Shown here: piece after piece, positions 1 to 10,702 of the stretch
How the letters are laid out: each line of letters begins with the position of its first letter
Position numbering within the stretch: position 1 is the first letter of the stretch
Assembly: GCA_014904985.1 (NCBI GenBank)
Contig: MU128909.1
Coordinates: forward strand, 48,566-112,565
Source of the DNA: Hydnum rufescens UP504
Taxonomy: Eukaryota; Basidiomycota; Agaricomycetes; Cantharellales; Hydnaceae
Length of the DNA: 64,000 nt
Direction of reading: 5' to 3'
The notes under the pieces: model-generated
Seen by the model: only the letters and a program-made list of their open reading frames with translations
The model's database searches: none
Told to the model about the DNA's origin: nothing
Made by a program: the position numbers and the translations under genes

Positions 1-581
1 GATAAACTTAATTATAACCTCTGCGAGTATATAAATCTGAAAACAATTCAGTCTTATATCATTTGAGAGGGCGCAAATATAAGTATAAGTATAAGTATAA
101 ATATTTAAACAATCTACAAATTTCCTGTAGAGGTATTCACAACAATACAAATATAAACACCTTTTTAATTTATGAGGTCGATAAGGTTATCTATTTATAT
201 TTACTAATATAAAAACTTTAGCAAGCAAATGTTATATGCTCCATTCATCGATCTATTGTAGGTCAACTATATAAGTGAGTACTCGAAGACTCTATTAAGG
301 AACTTTACCTATCTTAGGTATATATTATAGTACTATAATATAGAGTATAAGATAATTTTAATGAATGAGGAGGGCAGAAGGCAACCAGAGGCTATTATTA
401 AAAACATCAATATGATTAGGTAGGTATAACAGAATCTAATATATATGAGATCAGAGGTAAAAAAGAGTCTTTATTTATACACCGAGGTCGTCCTAGTAAA
501 GGATAACTCTTTATTTAAGAGGTAAAAATACTTTAAATAGAGTTAAGAGGGAATTGAACCCTTATTTATCAAATTTGCAAT
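1..581. other. AT-rich stretch, possibly mitochondrial-derived
   Basis: This stretch is strongly AT-rich with short TATA/ATAT runs and has no convincing ORF, in sharp contrast with the coding-like DNA that starts near 582. A mitochondrial-style tRNA half lies at its right edge. The composition and the tRNA fragment suggest a nuclear insertion of mitochondrial DNA, but I recognise no mitochondrial protein gene, so this is inference only. Confidence 0.35.
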
Positions 582-597
582 TTGACTACAGAACATC
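543..597 (-). pseudogene. 3' half of a tRNA-Cys(GCA)-like gene
   Basis: On the minus strand a TCAAA/TTTGA stem encloses the 7-nt loop TTGCAAA, which puts GCA (Cys) in the anticodon position. It is followed by a T-arm with GGGTTCAATTCCC and an AT-rich 3' acceptor strand. The matching D-arm and 5' acceptor strand are missing because GC-richer coding-like DNA begins there. It reads as a truncated mitochondrial-type tRNA and not as a functional gene. Confidence 0.4.
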
Positions 598-1574
598 TGT
601 ATACCTTGGTGCCTCAGCAACAGGTGGCAGCCCAGGCGACACCATACGACCCCGTTATAATTGGTCGTTTGCTCAATGCACTTAGTGGACCCGCCCCTAA
701 TGTTCTGATGCCTCAGCCACAGGCGGCGGTGTCAGGGATGCTTTACTCCCCCATCCCAGTGGGCCGTTGGGCCATCATCTCTCTGGGCCCTGTTCCAGAA
801 GGCTTCCAAACACCTGACATATGGCTGGCTCTGTACCCACAGGTGATTGTAGCTCACATGGAACACAAGAAGGGCAAGGTTTCGATTCAGCTTCTGTTCA
901 AATGGAGCCGCCCATGTGATGAGCTGAAGGTGACTTTGGAGGGATGGGCTGCAACTTGTGCAGCCGAGGTCACAACTGTCATGATTGATGCTTCGCATGC
1001 GCCATCTGAGCGTTACACTGGGTTGAGGGATTTAGAATATATTGATCAGGTATATGCTCATGCTCACAGCCAGCAGGAACTGGACAATCTTTTGGCAATA
1101 GCACCTCCTTTGATTAAGGACAAAGATTCTAGGTCTCGATACAGGGAGTACTTCCTCAACTATGACCAGTATCTGCCAATCGTTGGTCTGTTAATACCTA
1201 AGGACCAGCGCTTACGTCGCCTCCAAGTCGTCGAATTTGACACTGCATGGTTGGTTGCCTGGCTTGCCCAATTGCCCATCCAAACTGTTGATCTTCATCT
1301 TCATCGAATGGAGATGATGATCCATGCCCATAGCAATCATGTGATGAGTGTTGGGTTTGTGACAATGATGTGGCCTACCTCAGGACCTGTTGATGCCATT
1401 ATTCGTCAGATCTGTCGGTTGGTAAATGAGGGTCGCAGCACCACTTGGGCACCCAATCTACTTCCAGATGAATCCTTTGGATTTGCAAAGTCTCCTCCTG
1501 TTTGGCGTATCAAATTGGATTTGAACCTCAAGCACCCCGAATACTCCAAACCTGCTGAGTCCTCAGCCTCATAA
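582..1574 (+). CDS. Hypothetical protein, 5' end uncertain
   Basis: An uninterrupted frame of about 330 codons ends in TAA at 1572-1574. The frame has no ATG before 708; the first in-frame codons derive from the tRNA-like fragment. Either the gene starts at ATG 708 (about 288 residues) or its 5' end was lost at the AT-rich junction. The product looks globular and soluble, with a histidine/methionine-rich segment (HLHLHRMEMMIHAHSNH, about residues 232-248) and no signal peptide or membrane helix. I do not recognise the family and see no catalytic motif. A polyadenylation-like AATAAA follows 41 bp downstream, which supports a real 3' end. Confidence 0.5.
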   Translation: MTTEHLYTLVPQQQVAAQATPYDPVIIGRLLNALSGPAPNVLMPQPQAAVSGMLYSPIPVGRWAIISLGPVPEGFQTPDIWLALYPQVIVAHMEHKKGKVSIQLLFKWSRPCDELKVTLEGWAATCAAEVTTVMIDASHAPSERYTGLRDLEYIDQVYAHAHSQQELDNLLAIAPPLIKDKDSRSRYREYFLNYDQYLPIVGLLIPKDQRLRRLQVVEFDTAWLVAWLAQLPIQTVDLHLHRMEMMIHAHSNHVMSVGFVTMMWPTSGPVDAIIRQICRLVNEGRSTTWAPNLLPDESFGFAKSPPVWRIKLDLNLKHPEYSKPAESSAS

Positions 1575-1614
1575 TTTTTGTCCTTCTCCATGTTCTTTTC
1601 CTTTGTGTATTCAT

Positions 1615-1620
1615 AATAAA
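1615..1620 (+). terminator. Candidate poly(A) signal
   Basis: AATAAA lies 41 bp after the stop codon of the preceding ORF. Fungal poly(A) signals are loose, so this is only positional support. Confidence 0.35.
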
Positions 1621-1817
1621 GTAAAGTTAATACCATATATGGTGTAAAGTTTATTCCTATACAGTTGCAATGCTATTCGGCATCTGCCAGTGTCGAGTCA
1701 TTGAACACTTACACCGCCCACGTAGTTGAAGAAGTACTCAGCCTTGCATTGGAGTGCTTTTTAGGCTATGTGCTTGATCCATTACTGTGCATATTTGTGG
1801 GCCCAGTAAAGTGATTA

Positions 1818-1895
1818 TCATCTCGTTCTCTTGTCTCGTTCTCTCGTCTCGCCATTCTCTTGTCTCCTGCTCTCTCATCTCGCTCTCCCGTCTCC
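1818..1895 (+). promoter_or_regulatory. CT-rich promoter-like tract
   Basis: About 78 bp of repeating TCTCGTTCTC/TCTTGTCTC pyrimidine runs lie 175-250 bp upstream of the ATG at 2069. Pyrimidine tracts of this kind are common in filamentous fungal core promoters. The rest of 1575-2068 has no ORF or recognised element. Confidence 0.35.
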
Positions 1896-2068
1896 ATAAC
1901 TGGCAGCTTTTGTTCAACTGGAAACTGTACATCTACCTTGCGTACTTGTATTTAGCCTGTAGGACTTCTCCCCGAGTCACAATATCTTTGCATAGCTGTA
2001 ATTCAGGCTTTTAAGCTCCCTCACAATTTATTACAGTTGCTGTTCATACTCACAGCTACTGCTTAATC

Positions 2069-4096
2069 ATGATGAATGGCCAGCGGACTCGCTCAAACCC
2101 TACGCTCATTACCCAGTCACCAGAACCTGAAGTCTCCCCAAAGCTCTCCACCCTTTGCTCTCATCATTCTAATACCAGAAGTACCAAGGCCTTGGCTTCT
2201 AAATCTCACACCAAAGCTCCACCCAAGATTGGCCCCAAGTCTAGAGTCCCTCAAAAAACACGCTCTATTGATCCCCCTGAGACCTCTTCCAAGTCCAACG
2301 AAGAAGATGTGGACCCGCCTACTACATTGAAAGATCCCAAGTCTCATGCCAGGATTGGAGCTGGGCCCGCAGTGCCTCAGGGGGAATCCAGTGTCTCTCA
2401 GGGTGCTGGGAGTGATACCCAATCTCATGATGGAGCTGATGATGATGCAACTCAGCAACCATCACATCTTGTCATCGAAATCGATTCGCAGTCAACTCAT
2501 CCTTCGAATCCAAACTCACATGTATCTGTGGGGCAGCAAGGTACTCCTCATCAGTTGAGTATGTCTCTGTCCCTCCAGCGTCAGGCCGAGTCCCAGAGCA
2601 CACAAGCGCATGGCTTTTCACCTCCACCCTCATCCTCTCGTACATCACCTTCCCCTCCTGTTTTGCTTCCTCAGTTGCCCCCTCTGCCCTCATTCTCATT
2701 GCCATGTTTGACCACTCAGACTGCTCTCAACAATACTCATAACATGGATCCCAATCATGTTGATGATAATGAGGGCATGCACCTTGGTGGGCGGTTCAGT
2801 GCTGAACAGGTAGCCTGGGCTCAAAACCGATGTATCGAGTTCCTTGTGGACTTGGATGCAAAGGCAAAAGAGTGGAAACAAAGTCCTGAATCCATTAGGT
2901 GCATTGCCTTGGCAGCAGCCCCATCGAAATTCCAGCGAAATGGAAATGCGTGGAATGCCTTCCAGTCTTCGTATCGCCAGTCAAATCCAAACCTCGATTC
3001 TTCAGGTATGCCTACCCACATTTACATGGCTGTTCTTGTGCTGACAATATTATACACAGTCTCTGCCTCTGAATACACAAGTAATGTGGTTCGGCTGGCA
3101 TACCTTAAGCTTATCGAGTCTTTTGGAGGTGAGGACTCTGATACTTGGGCAGCAGAAGCCACAAGGCTCATCGCGGAACATGATGGTGTGAAGGCTGCTG
3201 CTGCGAAACAGATTGCACAGTCAGGAGGGGATATTGCTCGGATTATGTCTGCTCAGAAGGAAAAATGGACACATGATATGCAATGGCTTGTGACCATGGA
3301 TGTGCATGCGATGTTTATTATGGTTAGTGGTAACGCTGCATCCCCTGCTGCTCATGCACAAAATGAATGCCGCCTGGGATCTATCAAGATGTCCAAATGG
3401 TTTAACACCAAATTCTCGATGGCTGCTGAGATTTCTGATATATATCATTTCATTCTTTTGAAACGTTCTCAGCATGAGGCATTGCGCGAGTTTATGGCTG
3501 AGGAGTCCCAGAAGAAGAGAGCATTTGATCTCAGCAACATCTACAAGACCTGGACAGCCATCAAGGGCATGCTTGCTGCCCTATTCAGGCCATACATGGA
3601 ATTTTTGGTCTTCCCATGGACGAACTTGGCGAAGATTCTAATCGAGCACAAGCTTGTACTCAGGAATTTTTTGCCCAATGCCCAGTTTCCAAACTTCGGT
3701 TCTGAGTATAGTGATCACTATGGAATGTCACATTGGAAGGCCTTATACTTCGTGCTTCAGGATACCAATCCTGAGAGGAAGGTTACACTCAGCAGCCTCA
3801 ATGATTGGCCAGAGGGGGATGCATTGGATATCCTGTTGATTGTTGATCACAATGGGGACATGATACTATCGCTGAAGGGGGCTAGGGATGCTGCCTCCAA
3901 GAAGGTCACTGGAGGGAGCTCAGGTGGTGGTGCTAAGCGAAGGAATGCTGGTGATAGTCTTGTTGACGGTGGGGTGACAAAGAAGATACGAGAGTTGTCA
4001 TCAGATCTAAGGAAGGGGACCAAGAGGGCCAAAGGAAAGCGGAAGTCAACACTGCTCTCTAGTGCCTATATCAACAGCAAAGTGACAATGCTGTAG
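2069..4096 (+). CDS. Hypothetical protein, low-complexity N-terminus, basic tail
   Basis: A long frame starts at ATG 2069 after the CT tract and runs 675 codons. Removing the in-frame intron at 3006-3059 leaves about 657 residues. Residues 1-235 are Ser/Pro/Thr-rich and disordered. From about 240 the chain is ordered; it contains a NAWNAFQ motif near residue 292 that recalls the first helix of HMG-box-like domains, but I cannot call an HMG box. The last 60 residues are rich in Lys/Arg (AKRRNAG, KRAKGKRKS), a plausible nuclear localisation signal. A coding-like segment continues in shifted frames to 4604, so the true C-terminus is probably further down. A nuclear DNA-associated protein is possible, but the function is unknown. 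Confidence 0.55.
   Translation: MMNGQRTRSNPTLITQSPEPEVSPKLSTLCSHHSNTRSTKALASKSHTKAPPKIGPKSRVPQKTRSIDPPETSSKSNEEDVDPPTTLKDPKSHARIGAGPAVPQGESSVSQGAGSDTQSHDGADDDATQQPSHLVIEIDSQSTHPSNPNSHVSVGQQGTPHQLSMSLSLQRQAESQSTQAHGFSPPPSSSRTSPSPPVLLPQLPPLPSFSLPCLTTQTALNNTHNMDPNHVDDNEGMHLGGRFSAEQVAWAQNRCIEFLVDLDAKAKEWKQSPESIRCIALAAAPSKFQRNGNAWNAFQSSYRQSNPNLDSSGMPTHIYMAVLVLTILYTVSASEYTSNVVRLAYLKLIESFGGEDSDTWAAEATRLIAEHDGVKAAAAKQIAQSGGDIARIMSAQKEKWTHDMQWLVTMDVHAMFIMVSGNAASPAAHAQNECRLGSIKMSKWFNTKFSMAAEISDIYHFILLKRSQHEALREFMAEESQKKRAFDLSNIYKTWTAIKGMLAALFRPYMEFLVFPWTNLAKILIEHKLVLRNFLPNAQFPNFGSEYSDHYGMSHWKALYFVLQDTNPERKVTLSSLNDWPEGDALDILLIVDHNGDMILSLKGARDAASKKVTGGSSGGGAKRRNAGDSLVDGGVTKKIRELSSDLRKGTKRAKGKRKSTLLSSAYINSKVTML
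3006..3059 (+). other. 54-bp spliceosomal intron
   Basis: GTATGC at 3006 and ACAG ending at 3059 bracket a branch-point-like CTGAC at 3041. The length is 54 bp, a multiple of three, so the unspliced frame stays open. Its translation is hydrophobic and unlike its flanks. This fits the typical size of basidiomycete introns. Confidence 0.7.
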
Positions 4097-4139
4097 AGAG
4101 TGACCCCTCTGGGCCCTCCGAGGTACATCTTGGAAATGA

Positions 4140-4604
4140 ACTGCAACCACAACCAAAGCCCGGCCTCATTTTTCCAACTCACAAGCCTCTCCCTCTGTCT
4201 CTGGTGTCACCTCAGCCCCTCCACCTCCACTGATTGACCTCCCAAGGACGGACTGGAGAGGAGTGGACTTGTCATATTTCGATCCCGCCTCATTTGATAA
4301 TACCTTCAATGCATATCCTGGATCCGTGAATGGAACCATGGACCACAATGCTGCCATGATTCCGCTCTGTCAGACTTCTACCCTACAACACAGTGATTAT
4401 CCTGGAACTGCACAACCTGATGACCTATTTGGGTTTTCAATGGGGCACCAACAAGGACATGCGGAGATTGGCATGCATGATTTTGGAGGTCCCAGTACCA
4501 TGTCGGATGGTCTCAACTATGAGAATGGGGTTGCACATAATTCTATGGATGTTACCTGGGGACTTGACAGCCTTGGATTATCTACATCATTTCAACAGTG
4601 TTGA
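4140..4604 (+). CDS. Probable C-terminal part of the 2069 gene, shifted frame
   Basis: From 4140 a third frame is open and clearly protein-like, with Ser/Pro-rich sequence and then LIDLPRTDWRGVDLSYFDP, ending in TGA at 4602-4604. Between 4063 and 4150 a different frame is coding-like (Gln/Ser/Asn/Glu-rich). Two frame changes within about 90 bp could be one or two small introns I cannot place, or two missing bases in the assembly. It has no credible start of its own (GTG at 4263 only), so I read it as the tail of the upstream gene. Confidence 0.45.
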   Translation, partial: TATTTKARPHFSNSQASPSVSGVTSAPPPPLIDLPRTDWRGVDLSYFDPASFDNTFNAYPGSVNGTMDHNAAMIPLCQTSTLQHSDYPGTAQPDDLFGFSMGHQQGHAEIGMHDFGGPSTMSDGLNYENGVAHNSMDVTWGLDSLGLSTSFQQC

Positions 4605-4909
4605 CTTAGTGTCCATGCTCCTCTCAGGTTGATGCCCTTATGCACCTTTAACTTAGTCTCATGTTTCTCGCTAACTTGCCTATAGTAACTTCTTAATGCT
4701 ATAAGTCTACCCTTGCCATAAGTATATGTATAGGTTGGTGCATGTTGCAGGCATGAAGTTCAGAGACTGGGGCCCCATTGGGGCCCAACTTGGTCTGGCC
4801 GATATGGGGTATTTGGCCCAATTGGGCCCCATGTCAGGAGGGACTCCCTAGGTACCAAAAAGTGCCTGGGATTTGGTACCTAAGAAGGTCCTGATATACA
4901 GTGGTCCAA
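4605..4909. other. Intergenic with short palindromes
   Basis: No ORF. It contains GGGCCCCATTGGGGCCC near 4772 and two inverted GGTACC-containing segments near 4850-4890. A similar pair of GGTACC segments occurs near 57995-58035, which hints at a small dispersed repeat. Confidence 0.3.
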
Positions 4910-4976
4910 GGTGCATTTCCTTGTGTTCGTCTTGATTACGTCATTGTATCTTTCACCTCAAGTACAACCCTTAACA
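4910..4976 (+). repeat. Truncated 5' LTR of Gypsy-1
   Basis: The last 67 bp match the end of the 3' LTR at 12998-13064 with a handful of mismatches, including the terminal CAACCCTTAACA. Sequence upstream of 4910 is unrelated, so about 390 bp of the LTR has been lost or replaced. I cannot identify a convincing primer binding site just after 4976. Confidence 0.75.
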
Positions 4977-5018
4977 GTATTCTCGATCTAAATAACTGAC
5001 TTCCTTGAAAGACTCAAT

Positions 5019-7512
5019 ATGCCCTCCACTCGACGAAACCCACACCCACAACCAGTCGCTGATGACTACCACGATGACACAGCCACTGTCGAATCCACTT
5101 CCACCCTCTCCTCTCCAATCGTCCTCGAGGCGCCAATCACCCCTCAGACGACGTATCCCACAATACAAACACCACCCAACTCGACACAAGGCCCACACAT
5201 GGGAAACCCTCCCAGCACCACATCAACTTCAAGCACTGAGACAATGCTCCTGCACATGCTGCAACAAATGCAGGCAGACCTAGCACACAGCACACAGATA
5301 CAAGCAGAAATGGCACGCACCAACGCCCAGATGAATGCTCGCCTCAAAGAACTTGTGAACGAAAACCGAGAACTGTGCAACGAAGTTGCGCACTGCAATT
5401 CATGGTCACCCATCCTTGACGCAAATATGCAACCGAGACAAGTAGTCTTGCCTGCAGTGCACAACTCGCAATTCACACCTTGCACCCTCACTCAAAGCCC
5501 CCACTTTGAGCCCCAAACCTACCCCAAGGAAAACAATGAGTTTCCACCTCAAAACCTCAACAACACACCACAAGGCAATTCAGTCATGTATGCACCACCT
5601 AGCAACATCATGCAACCAACTCCGTGACGTGCAATGTTCGAGGATGTGCACTCCACCCCCCTGTGCCTGGGCTCTGCATTCAGGGCCCCAACTCCAGGCA
5701 GTGGACCATCAAGGAACCAAACTCGAACACCTCCCCACCACTCTGCAATACCACGAAACAGCGACAATTGCCCAACCCTCTGCGCCCTCAGGACACACAC
5801 TTTGCAAACCCAAAATCAAAGATCAGAGATGTTCTCAGGGCATGACCCCTCTAAACTATATGGATTCCTTGCGCACTGCAAAATGGTGTTCCGATCGCAA
5901 CCATTGCGATTCATGCTAGAGAGTGCGCACATCATCTGGGCCAGATCGTATCTCATGGATGCAGCAAGGCAATGGTTCCAGTGCCTCATCATGGAGATGG
6001 AGGAATCCCCCACACTCTCCAGCTGGATGCTCTTCAAGGAAGAGCTCCACACATACTTCGGAGACCCAGATGAGGTCGCGACTCAAGAGCGAAAACTACG
6101 CATGCTCAAGATGAACAACAACCACCGCATCCTCCACTACATCAACCAGTTCAAGGAAGTAGCAAGCCTCACCAGGTGGAACAACAACACACTCTGCTCA
6201 CAGTTCTACCAAGGCCTACCGAACCGTCTGCAGGATGACATCTCACGAGATGGCAAGCCTGTGAAACTCCAAGGCATGTACCAAGCCACGCTAAGATTTG
6301 ATGGCTGGTATTGGGAACACCAAGAGGAACTCAAAGCCACGAGGACCTCAGATCATGGCACACAACCCCACACTGCAAACCCCTCATTGTTGACATCCCC
6401 TTCATCCTCGACAAACCCCCCACGTGACCCAAAAGTCCACAGGTCTAACGGCACACTCACCAAAGAGGAAAAGGAACGATGAAGACGTGAAAAACTCTGT
6501 GCATACTGTGGGAATAGTGACCATGCAGTAGATAGTTGCCCCAGTCATCACAACGTACTGCGAACTGTGACGACACCTGCTGCGACATCCACCAGTACCA
6601 GCAGCACAACCATGACAGCAACATCATGCACCCCAGTAGCTCATGCTATGTTCACCTTCTCAGGAGGCCCCAGCACAACAGAGGAACCTCGCATCACTGA
6701 GATCTCATCATCATCCCCCCCCGATGGAACCGCTCATCTAAGAGCCACCATCTCTTCCCTCTCCCCATCGTCATTTATCACAATGGTCTCAATCCCCCTC
6801 CTCTCGGACAGCCCCATCTCAGCACTCGTCAACTGTGGCACCTCCAAAAACTTCATTGATGTGTCACAAGTACAGAACTCACATGTTGTGCCACACCATC
6901 GCTGACTGGCGACACCACACCCCTTGTGGTTATTTGATGGATCAATTGCGAACAACCTTGAGTGTATAGTTACACTCCTGGTCACTTTCACAAACTCGTC
7001 ACAACAAAATATCGAGTTTGTCGAATCGCAACTCCACTCCTCGACTCCCATCATACTGGGACTCCCCTGGTTGTGACAAGTCAATCCACAAATCTCGTGG
7101 GCCGAAATGCGGATCGAGCACATGGCACACTACTCGGAACTTGTAATGACACCATTAAGCATCGATGTCATTGCAACAACCGCCTCAACCCCGGAACCAA
7201 CGACCACAAGCCCTCCAGCTCACAGCATCATGATCAAAGTCTACGAGGCAGAAGACTTCATCCAAGCAGCTAGCGAGGACAATGCGACACTCTTTGCATG
7301 TGTCGTCACCAATCCAACCCACGCACAGACTGCATCAGTGGTTTGCGACACTTCCCCCATCTCCGCATTACCCAAATCAATCCCCATCAAAGAACGCCAA
7401 GACCTCGCACAACAACTTCCTCCGGAATACCACAAATTCCACAATGTCTTCACCGGGACAGCGGCCAGCTACCTACCGCCGCATTGCAAATATGACCTTT
7501 GGTTCGACATCG
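5019..7512 (+). pseudogene. Gypsy-1 gag and aspartic protease
   Basis: One frame starts at ATG 5019. The first 110 residues are Pro/Thr-rich and lead into a coiled coil (LLHMLQQMQADLA onward). A retrotransposon gag domain spans about 5860-6330 (AARQWFQ, FKEELHTYFGD), and a CCHC knuckle (C-x2-C-x4-H-x4-C) lies at 6498-6539. The protease motif near 6822 reads ALVNCGTSKNFID: asparagine (AAC, 6831-6833) replaces the catalytic Asp. TGA stops at 5625, 6480, 6903 and 7074 sit where CGA arginine is expected. The frame ends at a 7-bp tandem duplication (7506-7512 and 7513-7519), which shifts pol. Gag would package the RNA and the protease would process the polyprotein; neither can be made here. Confidence 0.85.
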
Positions 7513-9020
7513 GACATCGAGGAAGGTCGTGACATACCATGAGGCCCCATATACCCAATGTCAGAAAGCAAACTCGCTGCGCTATGCAAGTTCATCAATG
7601 AATTCCTTGCAAAAGGATTCATACACCCTTTGACCTCCCCCGCAGGCACGCCAATCCTCTTCACAAAAAAGAAAGGTGGTGGGCTTTGCCTTTGCATTGA
7701 TTATTGAGCACTCAATCACATCACGAAAAAGAGTCGCTACCCCATCCCCCTCATCAATGACCTCCTCGATTGCCTTCACAGCACCACGATCTATATGGAA
7801 ATTGATCTTCGCGATGGCTACTACAACATCAGAGTTGCTGAAGGACATGAATGGCTCACATCATTTTGTACATGGTACAGTGCTTATGAGTGGCTTGTAA
7901 TGCCAATGGGAGCAGCCAACTCCCCAGCACAGTTCCAGTATTTCATGAATGACTCATTCCAAGATATGGTGGATCTGTTCATCATTGTATATCTCGATGA
8001 CATCCTCATTTTCTCCAATTCGCGAGAAGAACACTGCAAACACATTCGCCGTGTACTACAACAACTCCATGAAAGAAACCTTTGTGCCAAGATCTTGAAG
8101 TGCACCTTCCACACAGACACTATTGAGTACCTCGGCTTCATCATCACCCCCTCTGGCATCCAGATGGACCCTACAAAATTCAACGCAATCCTAAGTTGGC
8201 CTGCACCCACCTCAGTAAAAGAAGTCCAGTCATTCCTAGGCTTCGCAAACTTCTACCACTGCTTCATCACGACCTACTCAGACCTCACGCACCCCTTAAT
8301 CCGTCTCATGAAAAAAGACAAAACCTTCACATGGAACGATGAGACCCAGCGAGCTTTCAAAAGCATCAAAAATGCCTTCGTATCAGCACCCATCCTCCAC
8401 CACTTCGACCCCAAACTACGCATCATCGTAGAAACTGATGCGTCCGACTATGCCATCACCACGATCTTGTCACAAATCAACGAGAACAATGAAGTTCGCA
8501 CCCATGGCATTCCGCTCGCGATCAATGCAAAGCGCAGAACTGAACTACGACATCCACGACAAAGAACTCCTCATGATCTTTGACACCTTTTGTGCCTGGT
8601 GAGCGTACCTCGAAAGGTGCCACTCACACAGTTTCCATCATTATGGACCACAAAAATTTGGAGTACTTCACCTCCATGAAACTCCTCACTCGTCAACAGG
8701 CGCAATGGTCAGAAGACCTCTCCTCCTTCGACTACATCATCATCTATCGACCAGGATGACTGGGAGGAAAACCAGACACCCTTACAAGACACCCTGACAT
8801 TTATCCACCCAAACGAAACAAGGTATATGCAACCGCGAACCCGCAAAACCTCCAAACGATCATTTGCGATGCCAAGCCTCTCAACTCGGACACTGCTCTT
8901 AGTGCATACTTAAGAGTGACCCTCAATGACCACCCTCTCAACTCCGAGATGACTCTCACACTGATTTGTGAAGGCACTTGTGACAACACCATCGCAATGC
9001 ATCAAGACCACCAAAGGTGA
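7513..9020 (+). pseudogene. Gypsy-1 reverse transcriptase and RNase H
   Basis: After the 7-bp duplication the frame resumes with [11 protein letters not shown], the usual start of Gypsy RT. Conserved blocks follow: IDYxALN (TGA at 7705-7707 replacing Arg), EIDLRDGYYNIRV, PMGAANSPAQFQ, and the catalytic YLDD at 7990-8001. An FxTRY-type block reads FCTWY, two Arg-to-Cys/Trp changes that CpG decay would also give. The RNase H start VETDASDYAI is near 8430. Frameshifts follow near 8500 and 8625, with TGA at 8600 and 8757. RT and RNase H would copy element RNA in cytoplasmic particles; this copy cannot. Confidence 0.9.
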
Positions 9021-10434
9021 CTCAACAGCCCCCCCCACCTTCTTCTCACTCTCAGAGGATGTGACATTGCTACTACACAAAGGATGAGTCTACATCCCCA
9101 ACTATCGCAATCTCCACCTCAACATCCTTCATGCTTCGCATGACCACCTCCTAGTGGGCCACCCAGGCATTCACAAAACCATCCGTCTTATTATGCAGAA
9201 ATACTACTGGCCAGGACTAACGAAAACGGTCAAGGCATATGTATGATCTTGTGTCATGTGCGCTCATGCGAAATCCTCACACCACACTGCATATGGCCCC
9301 CTCAAATTCCTCTCCATTGCTGATCAACCCTGGAACTCAATCGCAATGGACTTCATCACCGGACTCCCACCCTCCTCCTCATTCGACTCCATCCTCATGA
9401 TTGTTGACTGATTCACAAAGATGGGTCTCTTCATCCCCACAGTCGCGACACTTCCCGCAGAAGGACTTGCCGACCTAGTCATCAATTGGGTCATATCCAA
9501 ACATGGTACACCTGCCGACATCATCTCAGATCGTGGCTCACTCTTCATTTCCAACTTCTGGAAATCACTTGTGAAGAGACTTGGCATCAAACTCAACCTC
9601 TCAACCACATATCACCCCAAGACTGATGGCCAAACTGAGCACCTGAACCAAATCCTCAAGCAGTACTTGCAAATTTATGTTGACTACCTACAAGACGACT
9701 GGGTGCTACTTCTCCCCCTCACAGAGTTCGCATACAACAATGCCGAGCACTCTGTGATGAACGTGACACCCTTCTTTGCAAATAAAGGCTTTCACCCCAA
9801 CCTCGAGATCAATATCGAAGCAGTACCTTCAACCAAGGCCAACCAAGCTGCTCTTGACCTTTGTGACATCCACAATTACATTCGCAACCAACTTGCGATC
9901 ACACGACAACAAAACAAACAGCAAGTAGCTGGATCGTGACCCCCTTTACCCACTCTCAACATCAGTGATCAAGTATGGCTTGACACGTGCAACATCAAAA
10001 CAAAGCAACCATCAAAGAAACTGGACCACAAGAAACTCGGCCCCTTCCCAGTCACCGAGAAAGTTTCAACACACGCATATCGCCTTGGCCTCCCTCGTGC
10101 CATGAATCAAATCCACAACATCTTCCATGTGTGACTACTTGAGCCTGTTCACCCCAATCCCTTCCCCAATTGCACCCAACCACCTCTCACACCTGTCAAA
10201 ATCGACAGCAAACTCGAATACGAAATCGCAGAAATTGTTGACAGCAAGATCGATTGTCGCCATTGCGGTAATGGCTTAACCTATCATGTACGATGGTCCG
10301 GCTATGAGCACACCAACGATGAGTTTAGCTGGCTCCCAGCAGCAGAACTCGCCAATGCTCATGAAGCAGTAATGGACTTTCATTGTGCACACCCCGAAAA
10401 ACCAGGACGAGAAGTACTCGACCTGGCAGTATAA
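9001..10434 (+). pseudogene. Gypsy-1 integrase with chromodomain
   Basis: A frame ending in TAA at 10432-10434 carries the HHCC zinc domain (H and H in HDHLLVGHPG, C and C in CVMC, about 9140-9260) and the catalytic triad: D at 9349, D at 9529 and E at 9637. The last two are 35 residues apart, as in DD35E integrases. The chromodomain starts near 10219 (YEIAEIVDS) and includes YHVRWSGY and the F-S-W-LP end. TGA codons at 9085, 9244, 9409, 9937 and 10132 interrupt it, each at a site where Arg is expected. The chromodomain would have directed integration to methylated-histone chromatin. Confidence 0.9.
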
Positions 10435-10702
10435 ATCGTGATGATCATGACACCGCGCTTTCATGACCATATCTCTCTTCCTCGCATCTCTCTATCTCTC
10501 TTCCTCTCTCCACATCTCTCTATCTCTCTTCCCCTCTCCACATCTCTCCCACACGTCTCTATCGCCCCAATGTTTCTTGACTTCCTCCTCTTGTTTCATA
10601 CTCTCGTCCTTTCTTTGCCCTTTTCCTTTTTTCTTTTCTTACCCATTAAAACTCCAGTTTACTCCCTCAGACAGTCAGAAAACAAATGAAAATTTTAATT
10701 TT
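10435..10702 (+). other. CT-rich spacer after pol
   Basis: Runs of CATCTCTCTATCTCTCTTCC at 10465-10560 and further pyrimidine tracts continue to about 10640. On the minus strand this lies just past the end of the antisense gene, on the plus strand just past pol. No ORF is credible. The duplicate copy repeats it at about 18005-18265. Confidence 0.5.

Noticed and set aside
5019..10434. TGA read as arginine or tryptophan (alternative code or stop readthrough) in the retrotransposons
   Set aside because: CGA is still used in the same frames (for example in NSREEH and IIYRPG), frameshifts also occur, and the Tc1 transposase ends at TGA as expected. Simple CpG decay explains it.
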